64,000 nucleotides of DNA from Mytilus galloprovincialis (Eukaryota; Mollusca; Bivalvia; Mytilida; Mytilidae). Under the pieces are notes generated by a model. It saw nothing but the letters and a program-made list of their open reading frames with translations. It did no database searches and was not told where the DNA came from. This document shows, in pieces, positions 32,064 to 44,000 of this stretch (position 1 is its first letter; every line of letters starts with the position of its first letter). Where the stretch lies: NCBI RefSeq assembly GCF_965363235.1, contig NC_134845.1, positions 22,694,524 through 22,758,523 on the forward strand. Reading direction: 5' to 3'. A program made the translations under genes and the position numbers.

Positions 32064-35000
32064 GTAAGTATCTTAAAAGTTTGGGTTGATAAACCTTGAA
32101 CAAAACTACCGTTGATTCATAAAATGTTAGAACAATTAAGTTAATTAGGTTAAATAACAACACGATTTAAAGCCAAACTTTGAATAAAGTCATTTAAACC
32201 TAAAGTATGAAAAGCCTAATGTTCCGTGTGATACATATGACATGTAACACTGTAAACAAATATCACTTCTGTTGGAACTACGATGTCATGGGTCGATGGC
32301 AACTATACATGGACAAACAAATCAATGTAGTTTATTTAAAAACTAAAAAAGAAAGGATCAAATATTTAAATGCATTGTTTTTAAATTAAAACAAATACAC
32401 ATAAATAATACTATCAATTTTATCGATTTGAAATTGTTTATTTTTTATATGATCTCATATGAAATGACAGCCTATAAAATAGCTAGCAGTTAACAATTGA
32501 ATTTTAACTCAAATATATCTACATTTTATAATATGAAATTAACATTTTTTATTGCATCATACAAATATTTGACGTTTAATATGTTTGTCGTTTACATCGA
32601 AAATAGTTTTGAAAACGGATTGAAAAACAGTGTGCTGCACTACAAATAACTTAAACCTGGAATTGAAAATATAATCTTCTGCTTTTTAGAGTTCACCAAT
32701 CTAAAAGTTTATAACTTTATAAACATATAACATGAACAACTCTGTTAATGTTTGTATTATAACTTTTTGTATTATCGTAACCTCTCTCTCTTGTTTATTA
32801 GACTAACAATATTTCTTTATAAAAATAATAATTTTAGCAGCTGTGTTAGTTTGCGGACGTCAAAAGGTTAAACGTAGTCACACTAAAATCAATATTGTTT
32901 TTTTTTTCTTTCAGTACTGGAGTATATGCCGTGTCAGGTGTTGCTAGCCGTGAACCATCACCGGGGTAAGGAATCAAATTAACGACAATATAAGTCTTTA
33001 TTCCCTTTTTCAAAATCCACAAAATACGTGGGCACTTTTTTCTTCTTCAACTGAAATTTATGACTTTCAGCAATGAGCAAAGCCCGTACCTCATAGTGAG
33101 CTATCAAATGGCCCAAATGACAAATGTAAAATAATTCAAACGAGAAATCTAACGGCATAATCAATGTACAAGAAACAAAAAAACAAATGTGCAACTCATC
33201 AAAAAACAAATTAACAACCACTGAATTACAGGCTCCTGACTTGGGACAGGCACATACTTACAAAATGGGCCGGAGGTAAAATATGTTATTTCTTATGAAG
33301 GAATAATCTTGAAATCTGATTGGTTAACTACCCGGGTGTAAATAATACCCCACCCTTGTTCACCCGGGGATAAAAAAAAATAATATTTAACTACGCGCTG
33401 CAGTAATAAATAATAGAGTTACATAAATTTCCTTTGAAAAACATTATAAAATGTGTTATTTATTACCTTTTCTATTCGAAAAAGTAATCACAATTGTTAT
33501 TCCGAATTAATTTCAATGCACTGTTTCGCTTGCGTAAGCAGTAAAGGGGAAGTAACTATTTGTTTACGTCTGCTTCAATGGCGACGAAAAGATTTGCCTG
33601 TCATACTGAAGCGGAAATTTTGGTTAAAAGGGCAAATGTTGTGCCAAAAAACACTGCAAAATCAAACAAAAAGAGTGCAAACATGCTTAGGGCGTACCTA
33701 ACAGAAAAAGAAGAAGATCCGCAGTTCGAAAATTACTCACCGAGTGAACTGAATGTTGTTTTGAGTAGTTTTTATTTGGACACCCGTACGTCTGATGGAC
33801 ACATGTATAAAACCTCATCTCTTGAAAATTTTAGATATGGTCTAAATAGGCACCTGAAGGCTCCGCCGCACTTAAAAACTTTTGATATAATAAAGGACAC
33901 AGAATTTTTGTCGTCAAATGAAATCTTTAAGACGGCAATGTCTGAGCTCAAAACACTTGGAAAGGGAGATGTACAGCACTACCCTGCGATTGAGGAGTGT
34001 GACATACACAAACTGTATTCGAGTATCCATATGTCAACTGACACACCATGTGGTTTGCTGAACAAGGTACAAATGGACATTCGTCTGTATTTTTGCCGAA
34101 GAGGGCTTGAAAACATACCAGAAATGACAAAGGACACATTTATCGTTGATGTAAATCCAAATACAGGAGTAAAATTTGTTAAAAAATCAAGGGATGAGTT
34201 AGTTAAAAATAGAAGATACAATGAAAAGGAGAATTTTGGTGGTTTTATGACAGAAAACAAGGACTCGCCCCTGTGTCCTGTAACTTCTTTTGAAAAGCTT
34301 CTTTCCAAACTGCACCCTGATAATAATCGACTTTGGCAGCGTCCCAAAGATACTTTTTCTGACAATGACAGTGTGTGGTATACAAAACAGGGGCTCGGTA
34401 GAGACTCTATAAGTTCTTTCATGACAAAACTGAGTAAAGCTTGCAATTTATCCAAGATTTATACCAATCACTCAATAAGGGCCACCGGTACAACAGCCTT
34501 ATTCAAGAACAATTTTGCAGATTCACAAATTATGGCTGTGACAGGCCACAAATCTGTCAACTCTTTAGCTGTTTATCATCGTGTGTCGGACCAAGAAAAA
34601 GAAGAAATGGGCCAAGCCATTCAAAAGTTGATACAGCCTTCAGCTACCACGACTACACCTCAACTGCAGTTACCTGCTCCGAATGCACACAAAATGTTAA
34701 CTGCTCCAAAAGCACACGGAATGTTAACATTTCCTCCAATTCCCAATCAAAACTTTTCAAATGAACTAGTACCACCTCCTACATGTAATTTGGATGAAAT
34801 TAACAATTTAAATGATTTTGACATAAATCAGCTATTCTCAAATGAATGTTTCTCAGAAATTGGAGATCGTCAAGTTGAGTGCAGTCAAAATTTGACAATT
34901 ACTAAAACTTCTAACAAGCCATTGGGACCAATATTCAGTAACTGTAATATCGGAAAAGTGGAAATAGTTTTCAAGCATTAAAACACGTCATCAGATGTTT

Positions 35001-38000
35001 ATAGACAAATTATGAACCTTTCAAAATGTTATACATGACTTTTTATCATGTTAATTGTTAAGTTAAAATATAAATAAAAATTTATATGTTTGAACATGTA
35101 TGTTTATTAAAAAAAACAGTGTTGGATGCACACCTAATATCTTAAATGGTCTTGACTACACACTTTGCATTCGTCGTCTGTAACCTGAAATGATCTTTAC
35201 TGCACACTTTGCATTCGTCGTCTGAAACCTGAAATGGTCTTTACTGCACACTTTGCATTCGTCGTCTGTAACCTGAAATGATCTTAACTGCACACTTTGC
35301 ATTCGTCGTCTGTAACCTAAAATTGCCTCAAGTCAAATAGTCATGGTTGCACACTTTGCTTTCGTCATCTGTAGGTTAAAATGGTTAAAAGGTGCAAAAT
35401 ATTACTTTGCTTTCGTCTTCTATTTATTATCTTAAATGGTCTTTTAATTTTTGCGGCACACTTTGCTTACATCGTCTATAAACAAAAATGATGTGAGACA
35501 CACTTTGCTTTTGTCGTGTAAAATTTTCATCAGAATTTTACAACTTAGTATGAAAATAAGGAAAGGAATATTTCAAAAGAAATAAATTCGTTATCTTCGC
35601 CTCAGGGTGTATGAATTTTCAACAACGGTGTAAAATTCTGTACACCCCTGATTACACCAAGATAACTAATAATATTACCCTTTTATAGTTGAGAGAAATT
35701 AAAGAAAGCTTTAATACAACAGGTTTTCCCTGACCCGTTTGAAAATACATGTCACTCCATCCAAAGGAGAAATCTACATTTTATCAAATTTAAATATATT
35801 CTGTATACGGACTTTCTTTATTAAACAACGTTTTTTTTTTTTTTGGGGGGGGGGGGGGTTGATATTATCAGTGTTCGTCATCAATATGGATTTTATCGGG
35901 ATTTGATTCTAACAAATTAGCAGAAACAGCATTTAATATAATTTTATAACACTCAGTTAATAGACAGTACTGTTTGTTTTATAGTTTGTCATATGTCCTA
36001 CTATTATATGTGTTATAATGCAGAATATTTTTTCCCATTATACACCATAAGAACAGTAAGTGCCTCCGTCAATGTATCAACATCCGGAACCACTAGAATC
36101 CATAAGCTGTTTACCAAACATCCACAAAGAGAGGAACCGCGTACCAGTAAGAAGTATGTCAGAAGATTACAAGACGAGATTGAAGAAAAAGAACGAGAAA
36201 TTCAGCAAGTATTATAAATAAATTATACAACTGGACAAGTGTCTAAACGAAATGTAGACGTGTAGCAGCCAACAATAAATAAGTCAATCTATAAGAAATA
36301 TCCACATCCATTATGATGCTCAGTTTAATTGTTGATGATCTGTCAACATACCATTTAAATTAATCTTAAATAAATGTACACAACATATAGCAATCAATAA
36401 TTAATCAAACAATACAATGTTTAGTAAACATATATACCACAAAAATAACGTTGAATACAACTTTAAACAACTTATTCACTTTGGAAAAGTCACTTTTTCG
36501 CGAATGACACTTCTTTCACAACATATTATTAATACAGTAAAACTACTACATGCATGTCTATGCCATCTAAATTACAAGACAGATCACAAAAAGGATACCA
36601 TAAATCGGCAGCAGTTTTTAAAAGTCTTACTTATAGTCTAATTTTGTTTTCAAGACAAATCTTGAAATTCGTATGGACCGTTCTTGCCGTGTTATTTAAT
36701 TTGTAATGGTTGGTATATTTGTCATTTTACAGACGACTCCAGTACAATTTGACTGAGATGCTAGAAACAATGGACGTTTTGCATGACTATTCCAAACAAA
36801 CTTTAGTATCTAGCAGTATTGTTGCTGAACAGAAGATATTTGCAAAGACGGACAAGTTTCATCAAACTATTGGGGATATTGCTATTGTCATAAAATCTCT
36901 CAAGCAAGAAAAGTATGTTATAAAATATAAGTGACAATCATTTGGCGCATTATATTGCGCACATTTAGGAATTTTAAAAAGATATGTCTGCGCGCAGCCT
37001 TTGGTTTCATTTGCTCGCATGTGTTTTACAGGTAAACTAGGTAAAGAATAAAGATAATTCATATTATTATAACCGAATTGTTTATTTTCATAATACTAGT
37101 AGATATGACTGCATGTATAAATGATTTGATTTGAAAACATGTGCTAATTTACTTTATATATTATTCATACTGAATTCTAAAAAATATATATAAAGGGATC
37201 ATGGCAAATCTAGTAACAGCTTAAGGCATACGTGTAATTTATTGAAACGCATATATATAATGGAAGACGCGCAAATATTATGCACCGTTATCAATATATC
37301 AAGATTATGGATGACGTCACAGATTTTTAATACGATTTGGTATACAGTTTATGCATGATCAACTTCATTTAAAAAAACGAACAAATGATAGATTTATCAT
37401 TTTCATTTTCTTGAATGTTGCTGAACGAATTTTGCACATTTGTGAACAATGTATTTAAAAGTTTTTTTTATTGTCTCTTATAGGAAAAACTATGTTCTCG
37501 TAAACCTATTATATGGATTTTATCAAAATAAAAGTATGTTGTTCCTAGATGCATTTCGGTTTTGATATACACTTTGAAAGTTGTCATAACATGGGACCAC
37601 TTATAAATATCTTCTATATCCTGTTTCTTGACCAAATAAAAATCTTCGAAATTGGAGTAACACAATTAGTTTTGCAGTAAAATTTATAGACATGTCGTTT
37701 TACGGGAATGTTAATTATTAAACTACCTACCTACCTAGCCCTTATTATGCCCGGAGGCACATAGGGCAATGACTAGATCTTTCCACTCATCTCTGTTCTT
37801 TGCTTTCTTTTCAATGTCACCCCAGCTGATTCCATGTTCCTTCATTTCACCTTCAACTGTTTTTCTCCAATTTGTTAACGGGGCGTCCTTTCTTTCTTTT
37901 CCCCTCAGGTGTCCATCTTAGGGCGACTCTGACCAAATCCTCTAATGGTTTTCTAAGAACATGACCAATCCATCTCCATCTTTTCTGCTTCCATATAGTC

Positions 38001-41000
38001 TCCATGTTGTTGGATCCTATTGTTTCATGGAGGTCTATGTTGGTGATCTTACGCGGCCAGAATATCTTTATGATCTTTCTAAGGCAACCGTTGTGAAAAC
38101 TGGAGAGCTTGTTGATGTCTTTTTCTGTCATTCTCCAGCATTCTACCCCATATAGTAGCACGGCTAGTACACAACTGTTATATAGTCTAATTTTGGTGTT
38201 CTTACTGATGTTGCTTGACTTCCAGATGTGTCTTAGTTTTAAAAATACAGTCCTATTCTGGCTCTGATGTCTTTTTCTGTTCCTCCTTCAGATGTTACTA
38301 TATTGCCCAAGTAGGTGAAAGATGAAGTGCAATCTAGGGGTGTCCCATTTAAATTTATTACAGGAGGCTCTGAGGTATTAAAAGGCATGACTTCTGATTG
38401 GTTGATGTTGAAATTCAATCCAATCATACTTTCATTCTTTTGTAACTTAGTGTTGCTGTCTTGCATGTGTTTTTCTAGAGTCTACAGTCAGGCCAGATCA
38501 TCTGCATAGTCAAGATCTTCTAGGTAGTTAAAAAGAGTCCAACTAATGCATGTGTTGTTACTGCTGATGGTGGAATTCATTACCTAATCAACAACTATTA
38601 TGAGTAGAAGGGAAGACATAACACAGCCTTGTCTAACTCCGAATTTTACTAGAAAACTAATGTTTGATGAAGTTCCCACAGTGCATCTGAATTCATTGTT
38701 AGATTTGCTAATTCTGAATACCTCAAAAATCCAGCAAAACTTATAAGGCACATACATGCTATTCTAACATCTTTAAGATTAGATTTATCGTTACCATAAA
38801 GCATAACAATTTAATACAAAATTTCTGGTGTTATAGGTTCTTTCTTAACCACAATGTGTCCAACAGATCTCAAAGATCCTTCCTTCACAGAAATAACCAA
38901 ATCCGATTTACACGGATTCTCAACTCCGGCTAAATTCATTTTGATAAGTTGTACTATTTTTGCTGGTATTCCATAGTATCTTAAGATCTTCCAAAAGCTT
39001 TCTCTGTGTATGCTGTCAAAGGCGTTTTCAAAGTTAATTATCAGTTGTCTCTGCCATTCTGTGCACTGTTCGATGATGTTTCGTAGCACACATATGTGGT
39101 CACAACAACTCTTTCCTTTTCTAAAGCCTGCCTGTTCTTTTCTAAGTTTGTTGTCAATTGCTGTTTGAATTCTGTCTATTAGTATTTTGGTGAAAATTTT
39201 ACTTGGGATTGGTTATAAGGTGATTCCTCTCCAGTTATTGCAGTTTGTGAGATCGCCTTTCTTAGCCAGTCTTATGATTACCTTCTGACCAGTTTATAGG
39301 TATCTTGATATTTTGCCAAATCTTTTTGAAAGGTGTACGAAGAATGTTCGCTGTTAACATGGTTAAGGCTGGATTTGATTTAAATAGTTCTGCTTATAGC
39401 TTATCGTTTCCTGAGGCTTTATTGTTTTTAAGGCTATCTACTGCTCTGATAATCTCTGATCTTGATGGAATTTCTATATTTACCTTAAGGTCGTGTTCTG
39501 CTATGGGTATGTCTGCTGTTGTTTCTAGTTCTGCCTATTTGAGACTTCTTTGAAATGTTCAATCCATCTGCTCTCTTGTTCTCTTTCAGATTTTATTAGA
39601 TTACCCTGTGTGTCTTTTACTGGTATGTTGGTGTTTCTTTTGTGACCACAACGTTTCTTTGTAATTTGATAAAGGTCGCCCATTTTTTGCTCAGACGCAG
39701 CTTTTTCAGGCTCTAGAACCAATCCTTCGATGAAATCTTTTTTATCTTTTCTGGTGGCTTTCTTAACTTCATTTTTACAGTTGGAGTATTGACCCATTAG
39801 TCTATCATTGAGTCTATCACAGTGAGTGTTTCAGATCTTTTTCTTTAGATCTTTCCTGTTGTCAATCAGCGTCCATGTCTCTTGTATGATCCATTCTTTT
39901 TGCTTTTTGCGTTTGAAACCCAAGATTGTTTCACTGGTCTTTTTAAACAGATCTTTAACTTCTTGCCATTGTTCGTCTACTGTTTCACTTTCTTCCATGT
40001 TGTTACATTTGAGTTGTTCTAAGAGATGAAAGCGTTTCTTCAGTTCTAATTTGAAGTCATGGTTGGTTTTTATGTGTTTGCTTGTGTCGAATCTCTGTAC
40101 CCTCCAAGGTTCTGATGCTCTCATAAATTTGAATTTAATGTTTGCTGTGACACGATCATGGTCACTTCCAACATCAGCGCCTCGCCTTACTCTCACATCT
40201 TGTAAGTATCTCCCCCATTTACCGTTAATTGCTATGTGGTCGATCTGATTTTTATCTCTGCCTCCAGGTGATACCCAAGTCAGCTTATGGACATCCTTGT
40301 AACAATGTTCGACCTATTACAAGATTATTCAGTCCACAGAATCTACTAGATGTTCTCCATTTTCGTTCATGATTCTACAGCCATGTTTCCCCATTATTCT
40401 CTCAAAACCACTGTTGTCGTACCCCACTTTAGCATTCAAATCTCCCATAATGATTGTTAGGTCTTTTTTCGTGATTTTCTCTATTTCAGCTTGGAGCATT
40501 TCATAAAATTCCATCTTATTTTTTTTTATCAGCTTCATTTGATGGAGAATAGACTTGGATGATTGATGTCTTTATAGGTTTTGTGTTTAGTCTTGCTATT
40601 ATTATTCTGCCATTGACTGGGTTATACTCAATGAGTGATTTAGAAGCTGATTTGTTGAAAATGATGGCAACTCCCCCCTGGTGTTTGTCATCTTTTCCAC
40701 CAGAGTATATGATTATATCTCCTGTATATGTCAAGTTATTGCCAAACCCTGTCCATTTGCATTCACTTATACTTAGTATGTGTAGCTTGTTTTCCTTCAT
40801 TTCTGTTCACACTTGGGCTTGTTTTACCTGTCTCATACATGGTACGGAGATTTAAAAAGCCCAATTTAAGTTTGTTTCTCGCATCCAGGATACTTTTCGT
40901 GTGACTAGCTTCCTGTTGCCTTTACTAGTCCCGTTCATATTCGTAGAATTCTGCTGGTATTCTGATGTTACGAGACGAGTTAATTTTTTTCTAATCCTTG

Positions 41001-44000
41001 TTTCCGTAATCAGATGCTGTTTTATGAGTAGGGGAGATTACCCCCTAGCTCAACCTGGTGCACCAGGGTTATTTGTTTATGGTTTCTATTCCGAAAGATA
41101 TATGCCTACCTTGGCTTACGAGTCTGATCTACCCGTTGATTTGGATTTTAAAGTTTTCTTCTCTTATGAAAATTGCCGTAACCTGGCTGCGACCCTCTAC
41201 TGGCCGACACATTATAAAACAACTCACTCTTATTTACCTAGTCTGCTTTTTCTCAAAATATGCAATACTTGATACAGCATGTTTCGTCCAGTGGTAACCT
41301 CGCCATGAAATTAATGTGACTCTCAATGCAAGGAATTCTGACAAGCTACTAATACTTGTCAAGTACATGTATGACCTGGATTTTTGACACAAACTTACTT
41401 CATTTTAGAAACTGAAGGTGAAGTAGTAAAATGTGGTTATTTTCTTAATCAATTATATATCATATTCGTAATTTCAGCATAAATGCAATAGTAGAACAGA
41501 AAAATCTGATGTTCCAGTTTGAACAAACGATGGAAGAAAAAGAAAGTATTCGTCAAAGGTAACACATATAATAGTAACTGACGTAAAATGACTGAATGAT
41601 AATTTTATATAATAAGAAATTTAGAATGAATCATTTAAAAAAAACGGACTAGGTTAAACCTTTGCGATAATCCTTGAAAAACTAAAAGTGCTCGAGTTTT
41701 TTTTTTTGTAGGTTAAAGGATCCCTGACCTAACATATTCAATTTATAAAAAAAAAATTGTTTAATATATTTCTAATATATATTTCAACTCTTTCAATGAA
41801 ATTAAAAAAAATGCTATGTATAACACAGTATATTATTTCAAATATCCACTATAAATATTTACTAGATTCATTGAGATGGCTGGGCGAACGTTAAGTTCTA
41901 TTGGTAGTGCTCGTTCGCGTGATGTAGAATATGATGAACAAGTTATGCCAAAACAGATTATAGAAATGTTTGGTAAACTATACGAAGAAGAATGGAGACA
42001 AACATTGGACAAGTTGTCAATAACTGGGAGATGGCAGGCGCACATTGTTATAAAACACTTATTCCTAGTAAATCAGGTACTCTATGACGTTCTAGTTACA
42101 TGTATAAGTTACTACTGAAAGTGTAATGTTTAGATAAAGTTTGTAAAATATACAATTATAATGTTATCTTGGGACGAATATTTACATCTCCGAGCTTTCT
42201 CGAGTATATTGTAATTAATTAAATGTGTTATATAAGCTACTTTTAAAACAAATCTTAAACAATACTGGACAAGTACATATATATGTCAAGCCGCTTTGCC
42301 ATTTTTGCCAACTTCAAAAAGATATCTAATATAAAAAGAAGATGTGGTATGATTGCCAATGAGACAACTGTCCACAAGAGACCAACATGACACAGACATT
42401 TACAACTATAGGTCACCATACGGCTTTCAATAATGAGCAAAGCCCATACCGTATAGTTAGCTATAAAAGGGCCCGATATGACAATGTAAAACAAATAAAT
42501 AAACTTTATAATATATCTCACATACTATATTAAATATCTTATCTGACCTCCTAAACATTTTGAGGAATTATATATTTGTTATATTTAACATCGTGGAGAC
42601 TTTGTATATTTCATATGGGGTTATTCGGCGGGGCTTATTACAATACACGGTGATTTTCTTATCCCATGAATTGATTACCTTAGCCGTATTTGGCACAGCT
42701 TTTTGGAATTTTGGATCCTCAATGCTCTTCAACTTTGTACTTTTTTTGGCTTTATAACAATTTTGATATGAGCGTCACTGATGCGTCTTATGTAGACGAA
42801 ACGCGCGTCTGGTGTACTAAATTATAATATGGTACCTTTGATAGCTATTAAAAGCTACGTAATGTTCATTTCTTACTTAATTAGGACTTTTATATATAGT
42901 CATTGCAAATTTTGGATAAGAGCTAATTTTACTACTCGTTCGTGTCATAGATTGATCGATTGCTTGAGTGGTTTATTTATTTATTTTGTTTCACTTTCTA
43001 GTCTTCATTGCTATAGTACTCTCTTTATGGTGAACATGGTGAATGTTTATACCCATATGAATACTATGTTAAGTAACGGTGCAAATACACATATGTGCTG
43101 CGTATTTTTAATTTTTAGAATTGCTATAAGACCTGTCAAAGAATATCAGATAATCAAACAAAAGATTTGATGTCTGCTTTGTTTGTTGATGCAGAAGACA
43201 CAAAGGTAACAATACTTGTGCTATGACAACAACTCTTACACAAACATTTTATTCAAATAGAAAAAACCCTTAAACACTTTTTCTCACATAAATATTCACC
43301 TATCATAATTATAGCCTTAAGGAAATCACTGCATATACTCTGAGTTTTCTTTTACTGTACATTGTATAGCCCCCCCCCCCCTCTCTTTTAACTTGTTAGA
43401 GAATTTGAAAACAAGACTTTAATTATTGCCAGGTTACACTATTTGCATGTTTTCTGACATAAAATGCCTAGAACTGGTTTAAAACTGTTCTGATAATATA
43501 TTGAAAGCATTTTAGAATACTCGAAATGTAATGTTTAGCAGTCAATCATTCCAACATTTCATCCCAATATGGCGATGGCAGAAATTGGTTAAATCTTTTC
43601 AGTCATTTTTGTCAATTGTAGCCTGTTGTTGTCAAGAGTTACTCAGCTGCAAGGTTGTTCTATACCATTACCATCATATTTGAATCATAACGGTGCACTA
43701 TAATTGTCTAAGCGCTTTGAAAATTGCCGTCGAAAAATTCGGGATGATAATCGCATAACATCGATTAAAGTTGTACTCAGACAACCATAACTTATATTTG
43801 ATGCACTATACTATCAAGGAGATGCATATGCAATAGCTTATCGGGGAGATACATATAGAAATTTCTGCAAATTAATTCCGATCAAACAAAATTATCCATA
43901 ACGATTAAAATTAATCCATTTGCATGTTTTAAATGTTAGTCCACTTGATAATAAATACAACTTCCTCATGTTACATTTTATCTGATGATGTTGTTGATTT

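Noticed and set aside
33979..34455. 158-codon minus-strand ORF
   Set aside because: Shadow of the Crypton recombinase, without features of its own.
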